Source: Calothrix sp. PCC 7103
GTDB lineage: Bacteria; Cyanobacteriota; Cyanobacteriia; Cyanobacteriales; Nostocaceae
Assembly (NCBI RefSeq): GCF_000331305.1
Contig: NZ_KB217483.1
Coordinates: 477,534 to 541,533, forward strand
DNA: 64,000 bases
Reading direction: 5' to 3'
In this document: piece by piece, positions 50,313 to 59,889 of the stretch
How positions within the stretch are numbered: the stretch's first letter is position 1
Layout: every line of letters begins with the position of its first letter
Program-made: the position numbers and the translations under genes
The notes under the pieces: model-generated
Seen by the model: only the letters and a program-made list of their open reading frames with translations
The model's database searches: none
Told to the model about the DNA's origin: nothing

Positions 50313-51701
50313 ATGGAATCTTTTGAATCTCAACGTTCACATGGTAAACGTTTGTTGGCGCCATTAACACCTGGTTTCTGGGCAATGTTAGCCTTACTTC
50401 TACTTGGTGGGGGTATTGGGTTTTGGTGGTTTATGGCTCCGGGCAAAGAATCACCCCCAACAGTACCTGGGCAACCCTCGGCAACAAAGGTGCAAGTTAC
50501 AACATTGTCATCTAGCACTATAGAGGAAAGTGCAGAATTTGTTGCAAATCTGGAGTCTCGTCGCTCTGTAACTTTGCGACCAAGAATTCAGGGTCAGGTT
50601 TCTCAAATATTTGTTCGGGCAGGAGAGAGAGTTAAAAAAGATACTCCCATTCTGAAAGTTGATGCCAAGCAGCAACAAGCTTCTGTTGACAGTCGAATTG
50701 CAGCTTATCAATCAAGTCAAGCTGATTTAGAAACTGCTCAAGCAGAACTAAAAAGCGCCCAAGCAGATGCAAAAAATGCAACAGCAGCACTTAGAGCCTT
50801 AAAAGCTCGTCGAGCTTCTGAACAGTCTGATTTAAGACTTAATCAAAGCGAGTACGAGCGGTTCAACCAACTGTATAAAGAAGGCGCCAGCAGTTTACAA
50901 ATTTTAGAACAAAGACGAAACAGCTTAGAGACAACAAAAGCCAAGCTTGCTCAAACGGATGCTGACATTGCAGCGCAAGAAGCGATGATTACTAGGGCAC
51001 AGGCAGTAGTTTCTAGGGCAAAGGCTACAATTGTTAAGAACCAGAGGTTAGTTAATCAAGCTAGGGCAAATATTAAGGAGCAGGCAGCGGAACTTCAGTT
51101 TTATACAATTACCGCACCGTTTGCAGGAATCGTAGGTGATATTCCTGTCAAGGTAGGTGATTTTGTTGATACGTCTACTCAGTTAATAAGCGTTTCTGAA
51201 AACGGTTTATTGGAGGTTAATATTTCGGTTCCAGTGGAACAGGTGGCTCAGTTGCGGTTAGGAAGCGATATTGAGCTAGTAGATGGTCAAGGGCGTAATA
51301 TTGGCACTAGTCGTATATTTTTCATTGCACCCAATACAGCAAATCAAACGCAATCTGTACTTGTTAAAGCTCTGTTGGATAATTCTCAATTTAAAGTGCG
51401 AACCGACCAGTTTGTTCGGGCGCGGGTGATTTTGGCTCGGCGCCCTGGAGTCCTGATTCCCACAAGCGCCGTAACTCGTTTAGCCAAAGAAGCGTTTGTG
51501 TTTGTAGTTGAGGAACGGTCATCGCAGTCTGCCCAATCTCAATTTATAGCTCGGCAAAAACCTGTTGAATTAGGCGGTATTGAAAATAACCAATACCAGG
51601 TCATTAAAGGATTGCGACCTGGAGAACGAATTATTACCTCTGGTTTGCTCAGTTTAAGGGATGGCGCGCCAATTATTCCTGAACCAGAAAAAAGCAATTA
51701 A
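50313..51701 (+). CDS. RND periplasmic adaptor (HlyD/AcrA family)
   Basis: 462 residues: N-terminal TM (FWAMLALLLLGGGIGFWWF), biotinyl-lipoyl half-motifs (VTLRPRIQGQVSQIFVRAGERVKKDTPILKVD; FYTITAPFAGIVGDIPVKVGDFV), a long alpha-hairpin rich in Ala/Gln (residues ~115-250), and a beta-barrel with membrane-proximal domain. It links the inner-membrane pump encoded 30 nt downstream to a TolC channel. Confidence 0.93.
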   Translation: MESFESQRSHGKRLLAPLTPGFWAMLALLLLGGGIGFWWFMAPGKESPPTVPGQPSATKVQVTTLSSSTIEESAEFVANLESRRSVTLRPRIQGQVSQIFVRAGERVKKDTPILKVDAKQQQASVDSRIAAYQSSQADLETAQAELKSAQADAKNATAALRALKARRASEQSDLRLNQSEYERFNQLYKEGASSLQILEQRRNSLETTKAKLAQTDADIAAQEAMITRAQAVVSRAKATIVKNQRLVNQARANIKEQAAELQFYTITAPFAGIVGDIPVKVGDFVDTSTQLISVSENGLLEVNISVPVEQVAQLRLGSDIELVDGQGRNIGTSRIFFIAPNTANQTQSVLVKALLDNSQFKVRTDQFVRARVILARRPGVLIPTSAVTRLAKEAFVFVVEERSSQSAQSQFIARQKPVELGGIENNQYQVIKGLRPGERIITSGLLSLRDGAPIIPEPEKSN

Positions 51702-51730
51702 TTACTGATGTTTCTTTGTGCTGTTTAACT

Positions 51731-54700
51731 ATGTTCGCAGATTTTTTTATTAAGCGACCCGTTTTTGCAATCGTCTGCTCCTTGATAGTTTTAGTGTCAG
51801 GACTAATTAGCATACCAACGTTACCCATAGAGCAGTATCCAGACATTAGCCCAGTTCAAATTAGCGTCACTGCTAACTATGTTGGCGCCAGTGCCCAAAT
51901 TGTCGAGGAAACCGTGACATCGGTTTTAGAGCGACAAATTAATGGGGTCGAAGGTATGAGATACATGAGTTCGACCAGTAGCAATGATGGTACTAGTACA
52001 ATTACTGTTACTTTTGAGCAGGGTTATGATATTAATGTTGCAGCTTCTGATGTACAAAATCGTGTTTTGTTGGCACAACCTAAACTGCCAGAAGTGGTAC
52101 AACAAACAGGAGTTGCGGTTACAAAACAATCAAGCGGAATTGTTTTAGCGATGGCGCTATACAGTTCTGACGACCGCTACGATGATACTTTTATTAGTAA
52201 CTATACTGATTTATATGTGTTAGACTCTCTTAGACGTATAAATGGTGTAGGGAATGTTCTATCCTTTGGAGAACGTCGTTATGCTATGCGAATTTGGATT
52301 GACCCAAATCGTCTTGCTAGTCGTAATTTAACGGCTCAAGATGTAGTGAATGCGCTGAATCAACAAAACTTACAATTAGGCATTGGTGCAATTGGACAAC
52401 CACCCGCTCCCGAAGGGCAAAAGTTTCAAATCGATTTGCAAGCTGTTGGAAGATTACGAGAACCCAAGGAATTCGAGAATATTATTCTTAAAGCTGGAAA
52501 TGATGGGACGCTGATTAAACTTAAAGATGTAGGGCGCGCAGAACTAGGTGCAGAAAACTACAGTACATTTGCTCGGTATGATGGTCACATCTCTGTAGGC
52601 TATCAAATTATTCAAATTCCTGGTAGTAACGCTTTGGAAATAGCAAAAGCGGTCAAGGCAGAAATGGTAAGGCTAGCAAAGAATTTTCCCCCAGGATTAA
52701 CATATGAAATCCCTTATGATTCTTCGCTATTTGTTGAAGCATCTTTCTGGGAAGTTGTCAAAACGTTAATTGAGTCTATTGTACTAGTTGTGGGAATCAT
52801 TTTCCTTTTCTTACAAGATTGGCGCACTACTATTGTTCCTGCAATTGTAATTCCAGTTTCGTTAATTGGTACTTTTGCATTTGTCAAAGTATTTGATTTT
52901 TCGCTTAATAGTTTGACTTTATTTGGTTTAACCTTGGCAACTGGGATGGTTGTCGATGATGCGATTATTATTGTTGAAGACGTAGTTCGTTTGCTTGAGG
53001 AAAAAAATATCACTCCACGTCAAGCGGCTTCTGAAGCAATGCACGAACTGTTTGGAGCAGTAATTGCAACCTCACTAGTTCTCATGGCTGTTTTTGTTCC
53101 AGTTGCTTTCTTTCCGGGAACAACAGGACAACTATATAAGCAATTTGCGCTAACAATTGCATTTTCAACTACAATTTCCACATTTAACGCCATTACATTT
53201 ACTCCTGCGGTATCCGCGATGTTACTACGTCGGGGACAACAACCGCGCGGTTTGCTTGGCTGGTTTTTTGCAAGGGTAAATGACCTTTTAGACTGGATGC
53301 GCCGAGGCTATCAAAGTATTCTCGGCGCCGTTACCCGCTTTAAAATAGTTGTATTACTATTATTTACTGTGTCGTTGGTATTAACCGGCTGGTTGTATAT
53401 GCGCGTTCCTCAAGCATTTTTACCAGAGGAAGACCAAGGCTATTTTGTAAACCTGATTCAAGGACCTGATGGCGTTTCGTTAGACTACACTCGCTCGGTC
53501 GTGATGAAAGCCGAAAAGGAATTGCTTAATGTTCCCGAAATTGAGGGGGTGTTTGCAATGGGTGGCGTTAGTTTTAGCGGAAACACTCCTAATCGTGGGT
53601 TAATTATGACTCCTCTCAAATCTTGGTCAGAACGAAAAAAACCTGAGCAATCTGTGTCAGCAATTCTCAACCGGGTACGGGCGCCGTTAATGGGAATTCC
53701 TGAAGCACCTGTTCTAGCCGTCAACCCTCCAACTATTCAGAGTCTCGGCAGTGTAGGTGGCTTTGTGTTTCAATTACAAGACCGAGGAGATCAAAGCAAT
53801 CGAGATATTAATGCATTAGATAAAGCCAAAAACGAGCTAATTAGCCGCGCGAATCAAACTCCTGGATTACAAGGAGTCTTTAGTACCTTTACTGCCAATG
53901 CACCCCAGTTAATGGTTGAAGTACAGAGAAGTAAAGCAGAGGCTCTACAAGTTCCGATTAATGAAATTTTCAGCACGCTACAAACGTTCATTGGTTCCCG
54001 CTATGTAAATGACTTCAACGAATTTGGGCGTACTTATCGTGTTTACGTTCAAGCAGACTCACAATTTCGCTCGAATCCAGAAGATGTTGGTCGTTTGTAT
54101 GTGCGCTCAAGGCAAGGAAACATGATACCTCTCAGTAGCGTTGTAACGATAAAATCGACAACTGGGGCACAAACAATTAACCACTACAACCTTTATCGCT
54201 CGATTGAAATTAACGGAACTGCTGCTCCTGGTTTTAGTTCTGGACAAGCAATACAGAAAATGGAAAAATTAGCGGCTGAGGTTTTACCCGCGAATTTTGA
54301 TTTTGAATGGTCGGGTATCTCCTTGGAAGAAGTGGAATCTGGTGGTATTGCTCCAATTATTTTTGGATTAGGAGTATTTTTTGTTTTCCTGGTGTTAGCA
54401 GCGCAATATAATAATTTTGTCGATCCTTTAATCATTATGCTCGCGGTTCCCTTAGCGGTCTTGGGAGCTTTGTCTGCTCAATCTCTACGAGGTTTGTACA
54501 ATGATGTTTACTGCCAAGTTGGCTTGGTCATGCTAATTGGGTTAGCTAGCAAGAATTCGATTTTGATTGTAGAATTTGCCAACCAGCTACGAGAACAGGG
54601 ACTTTCAATTACGGCAGCAGTGGTACAAGCTGCACAAGCACGATTACGCCCTATTCTCATGACAACGGTTTCGACTTTAATCGGTAGCTATCCACTGCTT

Positions 54701-54871
54701 GTTGCAACAGGAGCGGGGTCTGCTAGCCGACTGTCATTAGGTACAGCGGTTTTTGGTGGGATGTTTGTTTCTACATTCTTGAGCTTGTTTATAGTGCCAG
54801 TGCTTTACATCGTTATTATCAAGATTCGCCAACAGTTTATGAAATCGCGCGATTTGCTTAAACATCAGTAA
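51731..54871 (+). CDS. HAE1-type RND multidrug efflux pump (AcrB-like)
   Basis: 1046 residues from ATG 51731 (TTG 51716 is less likely). N-terminus MFADFFIKRPVFAIVCSLIV, PIEQYPDISPVQISVTANYVGASAQIVEETVT, TM4 LTLATGMVVDDAIIIVEDV with the paired Asp of the proton relay, MTTVSTLIGSYPLL and VFGGMFVSTFLSLFIVPVLY. It exports hydrophobic compounds. It cannot use the metal-type relay of the two CzcA-like pumps. Confidence 0.95.
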   Translation: MFADFFIKRPVFAIVCSLIVLVSGLISIPTLPIEQYPDISPVQISVTANYVGASAQIVEETVTSVLERQINGVEGMRYMSSTSSNDGTSTITVTFEQGYDINVAASDVQNRVLLAQPKLPEVVQQTGVAVTKQSSGIVLAMALYSSDDRYDDTFISNYTDLYVLDSLRRINGVGNVLSFGERRYAMRIWIDPNRLASRNLTAQDVVNALNQQNLQLGIGAIGQPPAPEGQKFQIDLQAVGRLREPKEFENIILKAGNDGTLIKLKDVGRAELGAENYSTFARYDGHISVGYQIIQIPGSNALEIAKAVKAEMVRLAKNFPPGLTYEIPYDSSLFVEASFWEVVKTLIESIVLVVGIIFLFLQDWRTTIVPAIVIPVSLIGTFAFVKVFDFSLNSLTLFGLTLATGMVVDDAIIIVEDVVRLLEEKNITPRQAASEAMHELFGAVIATSLVLMAVFVPVAFFPGTTGQLYKQFALTIAFSTTISTFNAITFTPAVSAMLLRRGQQPRGLLGWFFARVNDLLDWMRRGYQSILGAVTRFKIVVLLLFTVSLVLTGWLYMRVPQAFLPEEDQGYFVNLIQGPDGVSLDYTRSVVMKAEKELLNVPEIEGVFAMGGVSFSGNTPNRGLIMTPLKSWSERKKPEQSVSAILNRVRAPLMGIPEAPVLAVNPPTIQSLGSVGGFVFQLQDRGDQSNRDINALDKAKNELISRANQTPGLQGVFSTFTANAPQLMVEVQRSKAEALQVPINEIFSTLQTFIGSRYVNDFNEFGRTYRVYVQADSQFRSNPEDVGRLYVRSRQGNMIPLSSVVTIKSTTGAQTINHYNLYRSIEINGTAAPGFSSGQAIQKMEKLAAEVLPANFDFEWSGISLEEVESGGIAPIIFGLGVFFVFLVLAAQYNNFVDPLIIMLAVPLAVLGALSAQSLRGLYNDVYCQVGLVMLIGLASKNSILIVEFANQLREQGLSITAAVVQAAQARLRPILMTTVSTLIGSYPLLVATGAGSASRLSLGTAVFGGMFVSTFLSLFIVPVLYIVIIKIRQQFMKSRDLLKHQ

Positions 54872-54937
54872 GTGTAAAACATATCATATCTAAAACGCAT
54901 GTATTGTATTACTGAGTGCAAAAATACTGCCTAAAAC

Positions 54938-54970
54938 TTCTATCACTACGTTGATTGATAGAAATTTTCA
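54938..54970 (+). terminator. Terminator of RND operon
   Basis: TTCTATCA (54938-54945) with TGATAGAA (54956-54963), then ATTTTCA. Confidence 0.55.
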
Positions 54971-55070
54971 ATTTGCTGAAATTGGAGTTTTCATAGGGCA
55001 AGTGCGTTATAGCATCAGCCCTTGTTCTGTTGGAACTTGAATAAAAAAATTTTCGTGCGGAGTGCAAAAA

Positions 55071-55108
55071 TTTCATCTTGATTTCATCGTGAGATGCGAA
55101 GCTAGTTA
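55071..55108 (+). promoter_or_regulatory. Direct-repeat promoter DR26 for DUF2808 set 3
   Basis: TTTCAT at 55071-55076 and 55082-55087, -10 TAGTTA at 55103-55108. Confidence 0.7.
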
Positions 55109-55177
55109 GAGGAAGCTTCATTCATCATTGATGAATCGCTGATCTAATTAGAGTTCTTTTTGATTATAGCAGTCAAG

Positions 55178-55657
55178 ATGATGCGAAAGTTAATTAATGT
55201 TGGTGTATTGGCTATAAGTACTATAACCATTATCTATAGTGGTTATGCCAGCGCTAAAGTAAATGATACTAAACCCACTAATACTGAGAATGATACACAG
55301 TTATTCCCAGATCAATGGCAGCTTGTCAAACAAACTTTTCAAATACGTGTTCCTAAACGTGGTAAACCTCTGAAGCAGCTAATAATTGAAACTCCCCCTA
55401 CTGTAGCTGTAAGTAGTGATATTAATGTGTTTGATGATAAAGGTAAAAAAGTTAACATCGATATTTCTGTTGATGATAGAAAAATTATTATAAGTTTTCC
55501 AGAAACGGTTACTTCTAGCACTAGTAAGATTTTAGTCTCACTCAACAGAGTACAACAGCGAACTAATGAATTGGGTACTGTCTACAGTTTATCGGCGAAA
55601 GTGATTGGAAGCGATGTAGAGATTCCCATAGGTCAAGCTCAGTTTCGTAATTTTTAG
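55178..55657 (+). CDS. Secreted DUF2808-family protein, type B
   Basis: 159 residues from ATG 55178 (TTG 55160 is in frame but weaker). Signal peptide LINVGVLAISTITIIYSGYASA; the domain WQLVKQTFQIRVPKRGKPLKQLIIETPPTVAVSSDI shows it is a more distant member than the 14 and 34 kb copies. First of three DUF2808 genes, here each with its own promoter. Confidence 0.72.
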   Translation: MMRKLINVGVLAISTITIIYSGYASAKVNDTKPTNTENDTQLFPDQWQLVKQTFQIRVPKRGKPLKQLIIETPPTVAVSSDINVFDDKGKKVNIDISVDDRKIIISFPETVTSSTSKILVSLNRVQQRTNELGTVYSLSAKVIGSDVEIPIGQAQFRNF

Positions 55658-55671
55658 AGGACTAGCGTAAA

Positions 55672-55709
55672 TTTCACCTTGATTTCATACTGGTCTGTCA
55701 AACTAATAA
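55672..55709 (+). promoter_or_regulatory. Direct-repeat promoter DR27 for DUF2808 type C gene
   Basis: TTTCAC at 55672-55677 and TTTCAT at 55683-55688, TGTCAAAC, -10 TAATAA at 55704-55709. Leader of ~210 nt without an obvious structure. Confidence 0.62.
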
Positions 55710-55923
55710 ATAGAGGTAGAATACCTTTTGGAACAACGCCTCTACAAAGGCAAATAAGTTAACGGTAAGTCAGTTATAAACTTTACTTGCTTCTATGAAA
55801 GTTTTAGTGTAAGGGTAGTTAATTCTGACTTGACTACATTTTGATGTATTTATTGATAACAGGTTCATCATTAAAAATGAATCTGTAACTTTGCTATGTT
55901 TATTGGTTAAATAAGGAGCTACT

Positions 55924-56409
55924 ATGAAAAAAGTACTAATTTATACTGCTGTCGGCGCCATTGCTGCTACGTTTTTTATTCCTGTAAGTTACGTAAGTGC
56001 GAAAGATAATAATGGAACACTTCCCCATATTGATGGCAATTCACAGTTTCCTGAAACTCGCAGGTCAAATGTTAGACATACTTTTCGCGTACATATTCCT
56101 AAAAATAGTCCAAGTGTTTCTCAATTAAATATTGAAGTTCCAAATACTTTAACCTGGAGTAATAATACTAATGACATTGTTATAGCGAATGAAAATGGTA
56201 AGAAAATTAACGCAAGTATTTCTACTAATGGCAAGAGCATACTAATTGCATTTGTCGAACCAGTAGCTTCCAACACTAAGCTAGAAATTGATATTAAGAA
56301 TGTAAAGCAACCATTCCGTGGTAATGGGCCTGTTTACAGTATTAAAGCTATACTTGCTGGTAGTACTACAGAAATGTCCATAGGAACAGCAAGATTTCGT
56401 GTAAATTAA
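55924..56409 (+). CDS. Secreted DUF2808-family protein, type C
   Basis: 161 residues with signal peptide MKKVLIYTAVGAIAATFFIPVSYVSA and the type C signature HIDGNSQFPETRRSNVRHTFRVHIPKNSPSVSQLNIEVP. SD AAGGAG 7 nt before ATG. About 60% identical to the 14677/35074 products. Confidence 0.72.
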   Translation: MKKVLIYTAVGAIAATFFIPVSYVSAKDNNGTLPHIDGNSQFPETRRSNVRHTFRVHIPKNSPSVSQLNIEVPNTLTWSNNTNDIVIANENGKKINASISTNGKSILIAFVEPVASNTKLEIDIKNVKQPFRGNGPVYSIKAILAGSTTEMSIGTARFRVN

Positions 56410-56438
56410 ATTTTCCAAATTATTAAATAGTAATTAAT

Positions 56439-56482
56439 CATCTAACTTTTCTTCCCCTTAATAAGAAAAGTTAGATGATTTT
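56439..56482 (+). terminator. Intrinsic terminator
   Basis: Perfect 15-bp stem (56439-56453 with 56463-56477), then ATTTTG. Confidence 0.75.
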
Positions 56483-56558
56483 GCAGTAATTATACCATAG
56501 ATGATTACAAGCAAATTTCAAAAATTATGTTTGAAATAATGAACTTTGAAACCTAAAA

Positions 56559-56596
56559 TTTCATCTTCATTTCATAATCAGCTATCACAATAATAA
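56559..56596 (+). promoter_or_regulatory. Direct-repeat promoter DR28 for DUF2808 type A gene
   Basis: TTTCAT at 56559-56564 and 56570-56575, ATCACAA, -10 TAATAA at 56591-56596. The ATCACAA variant is shared with DR6, which serves the other type A gene. Confidence 0.7.
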
Positions 56597-56640
56597 ATAT
56601 AGAGGTTATCGATTAACTAAATTAAACAAGGAGAATAGAG

Positions 56641-57111
56641 ATGAAGAAATTGATTTATGCCACAGCTTTTACCTTAGTTCTTGCATCTACAGTTCCTTCA
56701 GCTTGGGCAAGCAATCCAAATGATGCGAACATCACCCATCTAGGAAAAAGTGCTGCTATCCCTATAGATTCCTTAGTGCCAGATGCTACTCATAAGTTTG
56801 ATGTTCATACTCAAGGCAAAGCTGTTTCAGAATTGGCAATTGATATACCCGAAGAAGTAAGTGTTAAAGGAATTGTAGTCAAAAATAAATCAGGCCAAAA
56901 AATTCCTGCGACAGTTTCAATAAATGGTCGAAAAGCAACAGTAGCATTTTCAGAACCTGTAGCTTCTGGAAACTCACTGACAGTCTTTATGAATGGAGTT
57001 GACGGTCCTGATTATGGACAAACTTTGCATTATCGAGTGTCTGCAAAGTTTGTCGGAATGAATGGAGATATTTCTCTAGGTTTAGCTAGAGTTCAAACTT
57101 CCCGCGACTAG
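56641..57111 (+). CDS. Secreted DUF2808-family protein, type A
   Basis: 156 residues, same length and architecture as the product at 9777 (ANITHLGKSAAIP, THKFDVHTQGKAVSELAIDIPEEV, KIPATVSINGRKATVAFSEPVASG). Signal peptide MKKLIYATAFTLVLASTVPSAWA. SD AAGGAG. Completes a B-C-A series; the same three types occur across 9.7-15.2 kb in the order A, B, C. Confidence 0.75.
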   Translation: MKKLIYATAFTLVLASTVPSAWASNPNDANITHLGKSAAIPIDSLVPDATHKFDVHTQGKAVSELAIDIPEEVSVKGIVVKNKSGQKIPATVSINGRKATVAFSEPVASGNSLTVFMNGVDGPDYGQTLHYRVSAKFVGMNGDISLGLARVQTSRD

Positions 57112-57266
57112 ATTGCAAAATAAGTTAGTAGTCTTAGGGTAGGTAGTGAATTTAACCTACCCTACCTAACCTTTCGGTTTCATCGAGAGCAAATAATTTT
57201 CTATCTAATTCTGTTTTGTGATTTTTCATGAATATACAGTAAACACTTAATACATTATCTTTTACG

Positions 57267-57294
57267 AGCCTATAAACAGTAATAGGCTTTTTTT
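57267..57294 (+). terminator. Intrinsic terminator
   Basis: GCCTAT (57268-57273) with ATAGGC (57282-57287) then seven T. A second small hairpin (GTAGGT/ACCTAC near 57140) lies closer to the gene. No promoter-like repeat is seen between them. Confidence 0.7.
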
Positions 57295-57455
57295 GTTACC
57301 TAGTACTTGGTAAATTTTCACAGTAATTGCACTGACTAATTTTGGTAATTGTAATCTATATAAAGTGATTATAACCAAGCTAATTACTTAAGTAAAATTT
57401 ATGTGGTTATTACTGAATAATTAAGATAAATAATTAAATAAGATAAAGCAATAAA

Positions 57456-57493
57456 TTTCATCCTAATTTCATATTTAGTTGTAAAGATAATAA
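57456..57493 (+). promoter_or_regulatory. Direct-repeat promoter DR29 for SbnA-like gene
   Basis: TTTCAT at 57456-57461 and 57467-57472, -10 TAATAA at 57488-57493. Confidence 0.7.
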
Positions 57494-57608
57494 ATGGGTG
57501 TACAGATAATCGTTTAGAGATTATTCACAAATATAAATTTGGTTATGCTGCTACTTTTTAACCAAATAACAATTAACCTGTTTTAATTTTGAGTAAGAGA
57601 GTAATAAA

Positions 57609-58598
57609 ATGATTCATGATTCGATAGTAAGTTGTGTTGGAACAACACCGCTAGTTCGTTTGCGTCGGTTATTTCCCCAAGATGGTGTTGATATAATTGC
57701 TAAACTAGAGTTTTTGAATCCTGGTGGTAGTGTAAAAGACCGTCCCGCTAAATTTATTGTGGAAAAGGGATTGCAAGACGGTACAATTACCAGTGAAACT
57801 CATTTGATTGAAAGCACATCTGGTAATTTGGGTATCGCGTTAGCTATGATGGCACGAATTTATAAGCTTTCCTTCACCTGTGTAGTAGACCCAAAAATAT
57901 CACCTACTAACTTGCAAATACTGAGACAATTAGGCGCCAATATTAATATGGTGCAAGAACCAGATGACCAAGGAGGATATCTGAAAACGCGGATACAGAG
58001 AGTGCATCAATTACGTAAAGTGATTCCTCACTGTTTATGGATTAATCAGTATGCTAACCAATTGAATTGGCAAGCACATTACAATGGGATTGGTGGTGAA
58101 ATAATTGAGAACTTGGATGGTAATATTGATTGTCTTGTAATTGCTGTTAGTACTACAGGAACAATTCTAGGAGTAGCTCGGCGCCTACGTGAGAAGTTTC
58201 CCAAATTACGAGTTGTTGCTGTTGATGCTGCCGGTTCAGTAATTTTTGGTGCTAATCCTGGAGTTCGTGATTTACCTGGTATTGGTTCAAGTCGCGTTCC
58301 AGAACTATTGAGCAGGGCTGAAATTGATGAAGTTGTTTATGTTAATGATTTAGAATCGATGCAAGGATGTCGTGAATTAGTAGCAAAAGAAGGTATTTTT
58401 GCTGGTGGTTCATCTGGTTCTGTAGTTGCCGCTATCCAAAAACTTCTTCCTAATTTCCCACAATCCTACCGCGTCTTGACACTGTTCCCAGACCGAGGGG
58501 AACGCTATCTTGATTTAGTTTATGATGACGCTTGGGTTGCAAAAATTCAACGTCGTACAATGGAAGCCCAAATCCAAATACCACCAGTACTTGCTTAA
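57609..58598 (+). CDS. PLP-dependent SbnA/cysteine-synthase-like enzyme
   Basis: 329 residues, fold-type II PLP enzyme. PLP Lys in NPGGSVKDRPAKFI, substrate loop STSGNLG (ESTSGN), glycine loop STTGTILG. The segment DPKISPTNLQILRQLGANINMVQEPDDQGGYLKTRIQRV resembles SbnA, which makes a diaminopropionate precursor from O-phosphoserine and glutamate, more than CysK/CysM. No SbnB partner is encoded here, so O-acetyl- or phosphoserine-based cysteine synthesis remains possible. Downstream is an EamA exporter gene. Either product (thiols or a chelator) would fit metal stress. Confidence 0.82.
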   Translation: MIHDSIVSCVGTTPLVRLRRLFPQDGVDIIAKLEFLNPGGSVKDRPAKFIVEKGLQDGTITSETHLIESTSGNLGIALAMMARIYKLSFTCVVDPKISPTNLQILRQLGANINMVQEPDDQGGYLKTRIQRVHQLRKVIPHCLWINQYANQLNWQAHYNGIGGEIIENLDGNIDCLVIAVSTTGTILGVARRLREKFPKLRVVAVDAAGSVIFGANPGVRDLPGIGSSRVPELLSRAEIDEVVYVNDLESMQGCRELVAKEGIFAGGSSGSVVAAIQKLLPNFPQSYRVLTLFPDRGERYLDLVYDDAWVAKIQRRTMEAQIQIPPVLA

Positions 58599-58722
58599 AT
58601 AAGTATTTTCGTTAGTTAAGTAGTTGGTATTTTAAAGTTATGAGTTATTAGTATTACCTTCAATCTTTTAACCCATAACTTTTATTTGGAATATTTATAC
58701 AAACAAACCTTAAGGATTTTGA

Positions 58723-59631
58723 ATGGTTTTTTTAGCAAATTTTCAAGGAGAATTAGCAGCGTTAGGAGTAGCATTTTTATGGGCGCTGACTTCAATAGTT
58801 TACAGTAAACTGGGTAAGAAAATTCCTCCGCTATTGATGAATTTAAGTAAAGGAGGAATTGCTATTGCTTTAATTATCTTCACAATTCTGCTCAGTGGTC
58901 AGCAACTACTACCAAGCATAAACCTAATTCCTTTTATGCTCTTAGTTCTGAGCGGTGCAGTGGGAATTGGTATTGGTGATACTGCTTATTTCTCAGCCTT
59001 AAATCGTTTAGGGGCACGTCGAACGCTGCTGCTGAAAACATTAGGCCCACCTTTCGCTGCTATTACGTCTACTATATTTTTAAAAGAACAATTGTCCTAT
59101 ACAGCCTGGGTAGGTATATTGTTAACTGTTTTAGGTGTAGCTTGGGTAATTAGTGAACGAGCTACAAGTGTAACAGGTACAAATAAGCAACTCATTCCAG
59201 GTGTCGGTTTTGCCCTTCTTTCCGCCTTCACGGATGCACTAGGCGCCGTTTTTTCTCGTGCTGCGCTCACATATACAAGTGTAACTCCCTTATGGAGCGC
59301 AATGGTGCGACTTATAGGAGGAGCATTAATACTCTTACTTTGGCTGATGCTGGAACGAAAACCAGTTGGTGTGCCAGTGAAAGAATTACGTTCTGGTAAG
59401 TTACTGTGTATCATTGCTTTGTGTGCGTTTCTCAGCACTTATCTAGGCTTTTGGCTGCAACAGATTTCTCTCAAATTTACTACTGCTGGTGTTGCTAAAT
59501 CTTTAGGCGCCACAAGTCCAATATTTGTGATACCAATCACTTTCTTTTTAGGTGATGCCGTTACGATACGGGCAATACTTGGCGTATTTGTTGCTGTTGC
59601 AGGGGTAGGGTTACTATTTATCTACCGTTAA
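58723..59631 (+). CDS. EamA/DMT-family metabolite exporter
   Basis: 302 residues, ten TM segments in two EamA repeats (FLWALTSIVYSKLGKKIPPLLMNLSKGGIA...; FALLSAFTDALGAVFSRAALTYTSVTPLWSAMVRLIGG...), each ending in the typical short helix (FLKEQLSYTAWVGILLTVLGVAWVI; FLGDAVTIRAILGVFVAVAGVGLLFI). Exports small metabolites, often amino acids. It starts 124 nt after the SbnA-like gene and may export its product (inference). Confidence 0.9.
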   Translation: MVFLANFQGELAALGVAFLWALTSIVYSKLGKKIPPLLMNLSKGGIAIALIIFTILLSGQQLLPSINLIPFMLLVLSGAVGIGIGDTAYFSALNRLGARRTLLLKTLGPPFAAITSTIFLKEQLSYTAWVGILLTVLGVAWVISERATSVTGTNKQLIPGVGFALLSAFTDALGAVFSRAALTYTSVTPLWSAMVRLIGGALILLLWLMLERKPVGVPVKELRSGKLLCIIALCAFLSTYLGFWLQQISLKFTTAGVAKSLGATSPIFVIPITFFLGDAVTIRAILGVFVAVAGVGLLFIYR

Positions 59632-59816
59632 TTTAAAATTGATTTATACGAATAATACCAGGGTTGCAACTCCATTTTTTCATAACTGTCGAAAAATTTT
59701 GCTGGCAGACAAATAAAAATATGACCTGATAATTATTTTTCACACAAATATATTTATATCATTAAATTTAAGATCATAAGCATTTTATAGTGTAAAAATT
59801 TTTTAAAGGGCTAATA

Positions 59817-59854
59817 TTTCATCCTGATTTCATCAAACTCTGTCAATCTGAGTA
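59817..59854 (+). promoter_or_regulatory. Direct-repeat promoter DR30 for second PacL-like gene
   Basis: TTTCAT at 59817-59822 and 59828-59833, TGTCAATC, -10 TGAGTA at 59849-59854. Close copy of DR10. Confidence 0.7.
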
Positions 59855-59889
59855 TAGAAGTAAATCTGTATGATAGTTAGCCACCCATT

